NCBI RefSeq assembly: GCF_002086815.1
Contig: NZ_MVID01000003.1
Coordinates: 248,001 to 312,000, forward strand
Source of the DNA: Mycolicibacterium parafortuitum
Lineage (GTDB): Bacteria; Actinomycetota; Actinomycetes; Mycobacteriales; Mycobacteriaceae
Direction of reading: 5' to 3'
Length of the DNA stretch: 64,000 nt
Shown here: positions 26,898-34,825 of the stretch, piece by piece
How the letters are laid out: each line of letters starts with the position of its first letter
Position numbering within the stretch: position 1 is the first letter of the stretch
The notes under the pieces: model-generated
What the model was told of the DNA's origin: nothing
Database searches by the model: none
What the model saw: the letters and a program-made list of their open reading frames with translations, nothing else
Made by a program: the position numbers and the translations under genes

Positions 26898-28715
26898 TCA
26901 GGGTTGGTCGGGCACCAGGATCGGGATCGGCTCCGGCAGGAACGGCACGGTCACGAGAGTCGTCGTTATGCCGGGCAGTTCGGGGCGGGTGGTGGTGGGC
27001 GGCGCGGTCGTCGGCACCGGTGTGGTGGGCGGCGGGGTCGTCGTCGGCACCGGTGTGGTGGTCGGCGGAGTCGTCGTCGGCACCGTGGTCGTGGTCGTCG
27101 GCGGCGTCGTGGTCGTCGTGGTGGTGGTCGTCGTCGTGGTGGTCGTGGTCGTCGCTGCCGTTGTCGTGGTGGTCGTCGTCGGCACGGTGGTGGTCGGCGC
27201 CGGCGGCGTGGTGACCACGGGCGGGGGCGGCGGTTCGACGGGCTCCGGCGCCGGCGGCGGCTCGACGGGCTGCTGGATGACGGTCTCCGCGGGCGGCGGC
27301 GCCTCCGCGGGCACCAATGGACTGCTCAGCGGCGCGTTGCCGGGTTTCGGGGTCTCGGGCTCGCTGCTGTCCACACTGGTCAGGGCGATCGCGGCGCCAC
27401 CGACGGCGAGCAGTGCGACGACCGCGATCACGCCGGTGAGCACCAACGGAAAGCGGGCGCCGGGCCCGGCGGGCACCGGATCGTCACGGTCGAGGACTTC
27501 GGTGACCCCGAACGACTCGTCGAGCACGTACGGGTTCGGCCGCTCGGGTATCTCGCCGCCGGTGTAGGGCACCACGTCGTCGACCGGGGAGTCCTGCGAC
27601 CACGCCAGCGCGTAGGTGCTGTCGGCGGCGACGGGTTGTTGCACCGTCTCCTCCGGCGCGGCGAGACCGGGCGCGGCCATCGTCGAGGTATCGGCGCCAC
27701 GCCCGTACGCGGCGAACAGCGCCGCACCGACGGCGGCGTCGAGCGACGGCCGCGGCGTGGTCACCACCGGAATCTGTAGCCGCTGCGAAACCTGTTGAGT
27801 GACAAGCGGTATCGCCGCACCGCCGCCTGCGAGCACGACGGAGGTCAGCGCATCGCGGCTGATGCCGTTGCGGGCCAGCAGCTCGTCGAGCGCGGTGAAC
27901 ACACCGTCGAGCGGCACCGCGATGAGTTCCTCGAGCTCGGCGCGGGTGACCCGGACGTCGCCGCGGAAGCCGGGGACGTCGACTGCGAGCTCGGTGGCGG
28001 TCTGCGCGGACAGCCGTTCCTTTGCGGCGCGGCACGCGTCGCGCAGCACAGCGAGGGAGCCCACCGCGGCGGTCTGGGCGGGATCGGCCTGCCCACCCGC
28101 GCCGGCCAGCACGTGGCCGAGCAGGGCCTGGTCGATCTGGTCGCCGGCGAACTCGGCGTGCCGTTCGGTGCCGCCGATCACGGTGAACGTGGTCGCGGCG
28201 TCGACGACGGTGATGCTGGTGCCGCCGCCGCCGAAGTCCAGCAGCACCGTGACCCCGCGGCGGTCGAGACCGGGATTGGCGTTCAGCGCGGTCAGTGTCG
28301 CCTCGGCGTCGGAGATCAGCCGGGGCACGACACCGCCCGGGGACAGCACGTCGCTGGCCGTCAACGTCTGTGCGAGTGCGGCCGTCGCCTCCGGGGTCCA
28401 GTAGGACGGGATCGCGACCGTCACGGCGCCGCCGCGCCGGGCCGCCGCCAGCCCGGCCATCGACTCCAGCGCCTCGACGAGCAGCTGTGCGGCCGGGTAG
28501 GTGGTGCCGTCGGACGCGACCAGCGGAACCGGGTCCCCGACGCGTTCGACGAAGCCGGACAGCGTGACGCCGCCGGGGGCCGGCGGTGCGTCACCGACCT
28601 CGGGTGCGGCATGGCCGTACACGGTCAGCACAGAACGGCGGGTGACCGGTGCCATCCCGACGGTTGCCGCGACGAGGTTGGTGGTGCCGACGGACAACCC
28701 CAACGCATCGCTCAT
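26898..28715 (-). CDS. Hsp70-like (ASKHA) membrane protein with Pro/Thr-rich tail, Rv0312 type
   Basis: A 605-residue protein. Residues 1 to about 345 resemble the DnaK/Hsp70 nucleotide-binding domain: LGLSVGTTNLVAA at the start (phosphate-1 loop), LLDFGGGGTSITVVD (phosphate-2) and SVVLAGGGAAIPLV (adenosine motif). No substrate-binding domain follows. Instead there is a cytoplasmic linker, one membrane helix (VLTGVIAVVALLAVGGAAIAL) and an outer tail made of Pro, Thr and Val with a long polythreonine run. The arrangement suggests a nucleotide-dependent switch inside linked to a wall-spanning, possibly mannosylated tail. The position matches Rv0312 of M. tuberculosis. Confidence 0.85.
   Translation of the reverse strand: MSDALGLSVGTTNLVAATVGMAPVTRRSVLTVYGHAAPEVGDAPPAPGGVTLSGFVERVGDPVPLVASDGTTYPAAQLLVEALESMAGLAAARRGGAVTVAIPSYWTPEATAALAQTLTASDVLSPGGVVPRLISDAEATLTALNANPGLDRRGVTVLLDFGGGGTSITVVDAATTFTVIGGTERHAEFAGDQIDQALLGHVLAGAGGQADPAQTAAVGSLAVLRDACRAAKERLSAQTATELAVDVPGFRGDVRVTRAELEELIAVPLDGVFTALDELLARNGISRDALTSVVLAGGGAAIPLVTQQVSQRLQIPVVTTPRPSLDAAVGAALFAAYGRGADTSTMAAPGLAAPEETVQQPVAADSTYALAWSQDSPVDDVVPYTGGEIPERPNPYVLDESFGVTEVLDRDDPVPAGPGARFPLVLTGVIAVVALLAVGGAAIALTSVDSSEPETPKPGNAPLSSPLVPAEAPPPAETVIQQPVEPPPAPEPVEPPPPPVVTTPPAPTTTVPTTTTTTTAATTTTTTTTTTTTTTTTPPTTTTTVPTTTPPTTTPVPTTTPPPTTPVPTTAPPTTTRPELPGITTTLVTVPFLPEPIPILVPDQP
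27084..27182. repeat. degenerate GTN trinucleotide tract encoding polythreonine
   Basis: The plus strand is almost only GTC, GTG and TCG/TGG phases; on the minus strand these are ACC/ACG/ACA threonine codons. Runs of identical triplets make the tract prone to slippage in multiples of three, which would change tail length without breaking the frame. It is also a probable sequencing and assembly weak point. Confidence 0.8.
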
Positions 28716-28795
28716 GATTCAGCACACCCTAGACCGGCGCTACGGTCCTTCGCATCTGACACGCAAAGGCTCCCGCGTGTGCTCAAATGGCGGCC

Positions 28796-29254
28796 ATGAG
28801 TGACATCGACGACATCAAACAGGTGAAGTATCGCTATCTTCGCGCCCTGGACACCAAGCACTGGGACGACTTCGCCGCGACCCTGACCGAAGACGTCGTC
28901 GGTCGTTACGGCGAGTCGATCGGCGAGGAACACCACTTCACCAACCGCGACGACCTCGTCAGCTTCATGCGCAACTCGCTCGGCCCGGAGGTGCTCACCG
29001 AGCACCGCGTCACCCATCCGGAGATCACCGTCGACGGCGACGAGGCATCGGCGACGTGGTACCTGCAGGACCGGGTGATCGCGCCGGACTTCAACTTCAT
29101 GTTGATCGGGGCGGGTTTCTACCATGACCGCTACCGCAGGACCGCCGACGGCTGGAAGATCTCCGAGACCGGTTACGACCGCACCTACGACGCGTCGATG
29201 AAGCTGGACGCGCTGGAGTTCAAGGTCAAACCGGGTCGTGCGCTGAACATCTGA
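28796..29254 (+). CDS. SnoaL-like / NTF2-fold protein
   Basis: A 152-residue protein beginning MSDIDDIKQVKYRYLRALDTKHWDDFAATLTEDV when read in family style, which is the start of the SnoaL_4 NTF2-like fold. Conserved features include the helix with RALDTKHWDDF, the strand TSATWYLQDRVI region and a C-terminal DGWKISETGYDRTY. The fold serves as a dehydratase, isomerase or hydroxylase scaffold; catalytic identity cannot be assigned. ATG 28796 is preferred to the ATG at 28787 from family alignment. The gene corresponds in position to Rv0310c and diverges from the Hsp70-like gene. Confidence 0.8.
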   Translation: MSDIDDIKQVKYRYLRALDTKHWDDFAATLTEDVVGRYGESIGEEHHFTNRDDLVSFMRNSLGPEVLTEHRVTHPEITVDGDEASATWYLQDRVIAPDFNFMLIGAGFYHDRYRRTADGWKISETGYDRTYDASMKLDALEFKVKPGRALNI

Positions 29255-29257
29255 CCC

Positions 29258-29917
29258 TCACTCGGTGATCGCGATCATCGCGCCCGGCCGCAGCCAGCGC
29301 ATGATCTTGACCAGCGTCGCGTCGTCGATGGCGACGCACCCGGCGGTCGCACTGCCCGTCGAGGTGTGCAGGAAGAACGCGCTGCCCTTGCCCGGAATGC
29401 GTTCCTTGTTCACCCCCATCACCACCGCGTGGGCGTACTGCGGGATGGCGAGGTTCTCGGTTCCGGTCCCGGTGGTCGCGAAGCGGCAGTTCTCCCGGTC
29501 GCACACCTGCATGGTGTTGTAGGTGGGGCTGGCCACGTCGCCGTCCCACCAGTGGTTGCGGCCGACCTGGACGTACTTCAGCCCGCTGCCGGGATCCGGT
29601 TGGGTGCCGAACGCGAAGTCGAGGGTGTAGACGCCCTTCGGGGTCATCATCGACCCCTCGAAGTGGTTGGCCGACATGCCTTTCGACCCGATCTTGGCCG
29701 GTATCGCGACGCCGCCCGCGACGGGCTTCCAGCCCGCCGGTGTGCGCTCCCAGACGTCGAGCTTGGCGTCGGAGCCGCCGGCGCCCGTCACCGCGAGGAC
29801 CTGGGTGGCCGCGCCGACCGACGTCGCGAACCACGGGGCGAAGGCCGCGGCCTGCGGGGCCGCCAGGAATGCGGTTGTCGCGACGGCCCACAGCAGGATC
29901 GGCACGCGGCGCAGCAT
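29258..29917 (-). CDS. exported L,D-transpeptidase-like (YkuD) protein, Rv0309 type
   Basis: A 219-residue exported protein with a signal peptide (RRVPILLWAVATTAFLAAPQAAA). The C-terminal half has the YkuD-type catalytic signature: His in FFLHTSTG and Cys in SATAGCVAI, in the order His, Ser, Cys expected of L,D-transpeptidases. Upstream strands include MTPKGVYTLDFAFG. Such enzymes make 3-3 peptidoglycan cross-links or attach proteins, but this subgroup is not one of the well-characterised LdtMt enzymes. It converges closely on the SnoaL-like gene (3-base gap). Confidence 0.82.
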   Translation of the reverse strand: MLRRVPILLWAVATTAFLAAPQAAAFAPWFATSVGAATQVLAVTGAGGSDAKLDVWERTPAGWKPVAGGVAIPAKIGSKGMSANHFEGSMMTPKGVYTLDFAFGTQPDPGSGLKYVQVGRNHWWDGDVASPTYNTMQVCDRENCRFATTGTGTENLAIPQYAHAVVMGVNKERIPGKGSAFFLHTSTGSATAGCVAIDDATLVKIMRWLRPGAMIAITE

Positions 29918-29973
29918 GTGCTCACTGTGCCACCGGGGAGGGCCGATTCCGCGTATCTGCGTAAGTTGGCGTC

Positions 29974-31467
29974 ATGGGGTTTCTGCCTTTGGGGCGTCGT
30001 GGTCGTGGCATCCGTCAGATCGGGGAGGGTCTCGGCACGCTGGACCGGGAGGTCTTCGAGGCGATCGCGGGGTCTCCGAGCCCGCTGCTGGATACGGTGA
30101 TGCCCCGGCTGACCCGCGCCGCAGACCATTCGAAACTGTGGTTCGCGATCGCGGCGGGGCTCACGGCGTTCGGCAACCCGTCGATGCGGCGCGGGGCGGC
30201 GCGTGGTGTCGCGACACTGGCGGTGACGAGCATCGTGACGAACCAGGGTGCCAAGCGGATCTGGAAGCGGGAGCGGCCGAACCGGTCATTCGTGCCGTTG
30301 GCGCGGCAGGCGCGGCGACATCCGACGTCGAACTCGCTGCCCTCGGGGCACTCGGCGAGCGCGGCGGCGTTCGCGGTCGGGGTCGGATTGGAGAGCCCGC
30401 CGGTCGGACTCGGGCTGACGCTGCTCGCGGGGCTGGTCGGGATGTCGCGGGTGGCCACCGGTGCGCACTATCCGGGTGACGTGCTGGCCGGTTTCGGCAT
30501 CGGAGCCGGGATCGCGGTGCTGGGGGCACGCATCGTTCCGCCGATCGTCGAGACGCAGCTGCCGGCGTCGGAACCGCTGCGGGTGGATACCCCGCCGCGC
30601 CCGGAGGGCAAGGGGCTGACGCTGGTGATCAACTCGGCCTCGGGCAGCGGGACCGGCGCCTGGGTGGCCGACGAGGTACGTGAGGCGTTGCCGCTGGCCG
30701 AGATCGTCGAACTCGGCGAGGGCGACGACGTGAAGGCGGTGATGCGGTCGGCGGCGGAGCGCGCGGAGGTGCTCGGGGTGGGCGGCGGGGACGGCACGGT
30801 GGCCGCCGCGGCCGCGATCGCGGTCGACACCGGGGTGCCGCTGGCGGTGTTCCCGGCCGGCACGTTCAACCATTTCGCCAAGGACATCGGCTGCGACGCG
30901 GCGGCCAGGACGATCCGGGCGGTCCGGGAGGGGTCGGTGTCGTGCGTGGACCTGGTGTGCCTCAACGACGAGCAGGTGGTGGTCAACACCGCCAGCATCG
31001 GTGCGTATCCGCTGTTCGTGCAGACCCGCGAGAAGCTGGAACACAAGATCGGCAAGCCGCTGGCGGGTGTGTACGCGATGTTCCACACGCTGCGCCGGGG
31101 TGTGCCGGTGCGCATCGAGTACGACAACAAGACGTTGCAGACCTCGCTGTTCTTTCTGGGCAACTCGGTCTATCTGCCGACGGGGTTCGCACCGTCGCGG
31201 CGCACCCGGATGGACGATGGCCTGCTCGACGTGCGGATCCTGGAGACCGGGAAGCGGTTCAGCAGGCTGCGGATCCTGGCCGCGTTGGCGCTGGGCCGGC
31301 TGACCCGCAGCCCGCTGTATCACGAGTTGCGGGTGCCGGAGTTCACCTTCCGCTCGCCGGACGGACCGACGGTGCTCGCGCTTGACGGTGAGGTCGGCAT
31401 GGAGCTCGACCAGGCCAGGTTCAGCGTGCGGTATCGAGCGCTGCCGGTGTTCCGTCCGGTCGCGTGA
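29974..31467 (+). CDS. bifunctional PAP2 phosphatase / diacylglycerol-kinase-like fusion
   Basis: A 497-residue fusion. Residues about 25-190 form a PAP2 phosphatase with its three motifs: KRIWKRERPNRS, PSGHSAS and SRVATGAHYPGDVLAG. Residues about 210-490 form a lipid kinase of the DAGK catalytic family, with the start LTLVINSASGSG and the nucleotide loop VGGGDGTVAAAA near residue 272, plus FPAGTFNHFAKD. One chain can thus remove and add phosphate on isoprenoid or diacylglycerol lipids, pointing to lipid-carrier recycling or phospholipid turnover. Its 3' end overlaps the convergent PAP2 gene by 47 bases. Confidence 0.9.
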   Translation: MGFLPLGRRGRGIRQIGEGLGTLDREVFEAIAGSPSPLLDTVMPRLTRAADHSKLWFAIAAGLTAFGNPSMRRGAARGVATLAVTSIVTNQGAKRIWKRERPNRSFVPLARQARRHPTSNSLPSGHSASAAAFAVGVGLESPPVGLGLTLLAGLVGMSRVATGAHYPGDVLAGFGIGAGIAVLGARIVPPIVETQLPASEPLRVDTPPRPEGKGLTLVINSASGSGTGAWVADEVREALPLAEIVELGEGDDVKAVMRSAAERAEVLGVGGGDGTVAAAAAIAVDTGVPLAVFPAGTFNHFAKDIGCDAAARTIRAVREGSVSCVDLVCLNDEQVVVNTASIGAYPLFVQTREKLEHKIGKPLAGVYAMFHTLRRGVPVRIEYDNKTLQTSLFFLGNSVYLPTGFAPSRRTRMDDGLLDVRILETGKRFSRLRILAALALGRLTRSPLYHELRVPEFTFRSPDGPTVLALDGEVGMELDQARFSVRYRALPVFRPVA

Positions 31468-32092
31468 CGGGCGGTCTGGGCGGCAGGAGCAGCCAGCACG
31501 CGACGACGTACGCGTAGCCCAGCGCCCAGCCGGCGACGACGTCGGACGGGTGGTGCACGTTGAGTACGACGCGGCCGGCGCCGATCAGCAGCACCACCGC
31601 GACGGCGAGGGCTATCAGCCACCCGCGCTTGGCGGGGTCGACGGCCGGAAGCGCGATGATGAGCAGCGCGGTCACTGCGACCAGCACGCCGAGGGCGTGT
31701 CCGGACGGGAAGGCCGTCCCCCAGGCGTCGACGAACGCGGTGTCGGGCCGGGCCCGGTCGGCGAGGGATTTAGCGATCTCGGTGAGCAGAGCGCTCAGTT
31801 CGATGGTGACGACCAGGAACATCGCGATGCGGACGCGCCGGCGCAGCAGGGCCACGACGATGAGGGCCAGCGCGACGATGCGGAACGCGCCGGGGCTGAG
31901 CACGGTGCAGAACAGGTCCCAGCCGGTCACCCAGCCGGGGTGGTCGATGCCGTAGCGGTGGGCGGGTTCCAGCGCCGCGGCGTCCAGGCGCTCAATCCAG
32001 GTCCAGCCCCGCGACCAGCCCACCCAGATCAGCGCGTAGAGGGCGACGGCCGCCACCGCGGAGGCCACCAGCCCCTTTCCGTTCGCACGCAC
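31421..32092 (-). CDS. PAP2-family integral membrane phosphatase, Rv0308 type
   Basis: A 223-residue membrane protein with about six helices. The PAP2 motifs are KSLADRARP, PSGHALG and GRVVLNVHHPSDVVAGW. It should dephosphorylate lipid phosphates, for example undecaprenyl or polyprenyl pyrophosphate, at the membrane outer face. The start is GTG 32092. Two PAP2 enzymes encoded convergently and overlapping suggest related tasks in envelope lipid metabolism. Confidence 0.88.
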   Translation of the reverse strand: MRANGKGLVASAVAAVALYALIWVGWSRGWTWIERLDAAALEPAHRYGIDHPGWVTGWDLFCTVLSPGAFRIVALALIVVALLRRRVRIAMFLVVTIELSALLTEIAKSLADRARPDTAFVDAWGTAFPSGHALGVLVAVTALLIIALPAVDPAKRGWLIALAVAVVLLIGAGRVVLNVHHPSDVVAGWALGYAYVVACWLLLPPRPPVTRPDGTPAALDTAR

Positions 32093-32152
32093 CCGACAAG
32101 CAGTACCACGATTTCAGCGAGCAAATTTTACAGATCTCGCTATCATCGCCAT

Positions 32153-32635
32153 GTGGCAGCAATAACTCGCAAGATTTTCCATATCGGCAAACTTCCCGCC
32201 GGAATGCTCGCCGAGGTCGCCACCGAAGGTGTCCTACACCGGTCCGAATTCCTCTCGGTGTGGCTGAGGTTCGCGGGCCGAGTCCCGGGGCACAGGTCGA
32301 CCGAGTTGGTGCGCGGCTACGGCGGTGCCCTGGTGCTGACCCAGGAGCGGGTGCTGGCGACGGTGTCGTCGATGCCGTGGAGGGCGGGCCGGGCGGTCGA
32401 TCAGCCGTGGACGGCGCAAGGGCCCGCGGCGGTCGCGGGCACGCTGTCCAAGTCCGGCCTGGTGTTGCGGATCGAGGATCTGTCGCGCGTCGACCCGTTG
32501 TTCTCGGGTGCGTTGTCGCTGACGTTCCAGACCACGCTGTCCGCCGAGGTGTTGTGGCAGGTGCCGACACGCGACATCGCGTTCGACGTGTCACCCCTGT
32601 TCGTCTACAGCGTTCTCGGGGGGCCGCAGGGCTGA
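32153..32635 (+). CDS. conserved protein of unknown function, tandem paralogue 1
   Basis: A 160-residue protein starting at GTG 32153 (an overlapping ATG at 32151 is out of frame). It is nearly colinear with the next gene: KIFHIGKLPAGMLAEV, EGVLHRSEFLSVWLRFAG, VPG, GGALVLTQERVLATVSS, RAVDQPW and FDVSPLFVYSV. The chain alternates short strands, consistent with a PH-like beta fold, which is an inference. No signal peptide or membrane helix is visible. It is divergent from the PAP2 gene. Confidence 0.75.
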   Translation: MAAITRKIFHIGKLPAGMLAEVATEGVLHRSEFLSVWLRFAGRVPGHRSTELVRGYGGALVLTQERVLATVSSMPWRAGRAVDQPWTAQGPAAVAGTLSKSGLVLRIEDLSRVDPLFSGALSLTFQTTLSAEVLWQVPTRDIAFDVSPLFVYSVLGGPQG

Positions 32636-32649
32636 GCTACCGTTCGGAC

Positions 32650-33132
32650 ATGGCTGTCTTTCTTCGGAAGCTGTTCCGCATCGGCAAGCTGCCGAGCGCC
32701 TTGCGGTCCGAGGTGGAAGCCGAGGGGGTGCTGTTCTTCTCGGAGTACGTCGCGGTGACGCGGCGTTTCCGCGGCACCGTCCCCGGGTTGCGGTCCGGGG
32801 GCAGCATCGCAAGCTATGTCGGCGCACTCGTACTGACCAACGAACGGGTGCTGGGCACGTTGTCGTCGGTGCCCAAGCTCGCGGGCCGCACCATCGATCA
32901 GCGCTGGGACGCACCGCAGGGCGGGGCGGTCACGGCCGAACTGTCCGAGACGGGCCTGACGATGGACGTCGACGTTTCCGCCGTCGACCCGCGCTGCTCG
33001 GGTGAGCTGTCCCTGCACTACAAGGAGGACATCCCGCGCGACGTGCTGGCCCGACTCCCCCGCACCACGCTCGCGTTCGACGTGCCGCCGGAGTTCGTGT
33101 TCCGCGCCGTCGGCGTGCCGTACCACCCCTAG
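32650..33132 (+). CDS. conserved protein of unknown function, tandem paralogue 2
   Basis: Also exactly 160 residues, 14 bases after the preceding gene. Shared blocks are KLFRIGKLPSALRSEV, EGVLFFSEYVAVTRRFRG, VPG, VGALVLTNERVLGTLSS, RTIDQRW and FDVPPEFVFRAVG. The pair arose by tandem duplication with substantial divergence. The conserved YVGALVLTNERVLGT strand pattern resembles bacterial PH-domain proteins, but I cannot assign a function. It converges on the HNH gene. Confidence 0.78.
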   Translation: MAVFLRKLFRIGKLPSALRSEVEAEGVLFFSEYVAVTRRFRGTVPGLRSGGSIASYVGALVLTNERVLGTLSSVPKLAGRTIDQRWDAPQGGAVTAELSETGLTMDVDVSAVDPRCSGELSLHYKEDIPRDVLARLPRTTLAFDVPPEFVFRAVGVPYHP

Positions 33133-33138
33133 GCCCGA

Positions 33139-34686
33139 TCACCAGCTCGCCGGCCGCCCCGCATCCTCGCGACCCTCCAACAGGACCTCGTTCTCGGCCC
33201 GCTGCTCGGCGATTCGCCGGGCCCGCCCCTGCGCCCGGGTTTCCGTGCGGCGGGGCATGCCCAGTCCCGACGGCCCCAGCCCTCGCGGCGTGTCCGTCGC
33301 CGCCACCCGCCGGCTCGGCGGGACCACGACCGGCGCGGTGGGCCGGCACAGCGCCGGGAACAGGATCCGGCTGCCGGGATGGGTCGTGAACGTCTGCCCG
33401 CCCGGCGCCGTCCACACCACGGTGCCGTCCGGTGACTGGACGTCTCGCCAGCCCCAAAAAGTCTTGAGCAAGTGGTGTTTTCGACACAGACATGCCAGGT
33501 TCGAGGCCTGCGTCGGACCCACCGGATACGGGATCGTATGGTCGAGGTCGCAGGCGTAGGCCGGCACGTCACAGCCCGGGAACCGGCAGGTCATGTCCCG
33601 GCATCGCACAAAGTCCGCCAGTTTCGCCGACGGCACGTACCGCGGCTCCGGCGGTGACTCCCCGGGGTGAATCAGCGGCCTGATCGTCGCGGTCTGCGCG
33701 AGCGTCGCGGCCACCACCGGCCCCGGCACCAAGCCCCCGCCGAGGATCATCGCAGGCTTCGTCAGCGCCGGACCCGTCGCCGGCGGCGGTGCGAGCAGCG
33801 CCGTGGCGCCGGGCTTGCCGGGCTCACGCTCACCCGCGGGCGCGGGTCGCTCACCGTGCAGTGCCACCGGCGTCTGGTCGGTCAGGCTCGCCTCCTCGGC
33901 GATCACATGCACGACGATCGAACTCTTCGGCCGCGGTCTCGCCGCGCACTCGTCGGCACCGCACAGGCATGGCAGTCGATCCCACTTCTCGGCCATCGCC
34001 CGCATCGCGTCCGCGCGCCGCTGATCGAGCGTGCGCGGATCCGCCTCGCACACACTCTGGGCGATCTCGTCGAGCCGCCGGTCCAACACCTCGCCGTCAT
34101 GCCCGTGCAGGACCGCCTCCACGAAGCACGTCCCCGACCCGTCGGCGGCCGGCGTCACGTCGACGTGCCGGGAGCGGGCAGCGGCCTCGGTGTTCACGAC
34201 GGCAGCGGGATCGTAGCGATCGACCCAATAGTCGATCGCTACGTCCTGCTTGGCCTTGGCCAGCGGACCCCAGTCCGTGAGCTGCGCCGCGATCTCGATG
34301 TCGATCTTCGCCATCGCCTCGCGATCGGACACCAGCCGGGTGCGCTTCACCACCGATCGGACCAGGCGATAGTTGACCGCGCCCGAGGCGAACACCTCGG
34401 CGACCCGCGGCAACCGCTCTCGCAGCATCCACGCGTCGAGGAGTTCGTTCGATGCCGCGCCGATCGAGACCCGTTGCCATGCGGCCACCTCCGCCGACAC
34501 CGCGTCCCAGTTGTCCAGGCACCACTGGTCGCGCTCGGCACTGTCCTTGTCGCCGAGCTTGCTCGCGAGAAGATCGGCCATGGCCGACAGCCGGCGCGAC
34601 GCCGCGGCGTTCTCCACGCGCGCCCACCCGCCGATCGTCGCCGAGCCCCGGGCCCGGTTCGCCGCCTCCACCAACTCATCGAACAT
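33139..34686 (-). CDS. 13E12-family DUF222/HNH endonuclease-domain protein
   Basis: A 515-residue member of the mycobacterial 13E12 repeat family. The N-terminal and central part is DUF222 (helical). The HNH domain near residues 350-410 reads CRFPGCDVPAYACDLDHTIPY followed within 20 residues by LCRKHHLLKT, giving the zinc-type Cys pairs and the catalytic His. The C-terminal tail is rich in Arg, Pro and Ala. Such genes occur in many copies, sometimes in mobile regions, and their nuclease role is not established. There is a possible mobile-element history but no flanking repeats are visible. Confidence 0.9.
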   Translation of the reverse strand: MFDELVEAANRARGSATIGGWARVENAAASRRLSAMADLLASKLGDKDSAERDQWCLDNWDAVSAEVAAWQRVSIGAASNELLDAWMLRERLPRVAEVFASGAVNYRLVRSVVKRTRLVSDREAMAKIDIEIAAQLTDWGPLAKAKQDVAIDYWVDRYDPAAVVNTEAAARSRHVDVTPAADGSGTCFVEAVLHGHDGEVLDRRLDEIAQSVCEADPRTLDQRRADAMRAMAEKWDRLPCLCGADECAARPRPKSSIVVHVIAEEASLTDQTPVALHGERPAPAGEREPGKPGATALLAPPPATGPALTKPAMILGGGLVPGPVVAATLAQTATIRPLIHPGESPPEPRYVPSAKLADFVRCRDMTCRFPGCDVPAYACDLDHTIPYPVGPTQASNLACLCRKHHLLKTFWGWRDVQSPDGTVVWTAPGGQTFTTHPGSRILFPALCRPTAPVVVPPSRRVAATDTPRGLGPSGLGMPRRTETRAQGRARRIAEQRAENEVLLEGREDAGRPASW

Positions 34687-34825
34687 ACATACGACACTAG
34701 TTTCGGCCCGACGCGGCGACCAGTGGAAATCCCTCAGCTGTGGATGAATTCGGATCTGGGGATAACCTCCGACGAACAGAGCGCACGGCGGGCGATAGGT
34801 TGCCTGTCAGGAAGAAGGGACCACT

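Noticed and set aside
27084..27182. Possible CRISPR or satellite array
   Set aside because: The repeat unit is a degenerate triplet inside a coding frame for a Thr-rich tail, with no spacers.
33139..34686. Intact insertion sequence around the HNH gene
   Set aside because: No terminal inverted repeats or target duplication are visible at its flanks; 13E12-family genes also occur as fixed chromosomal copies.
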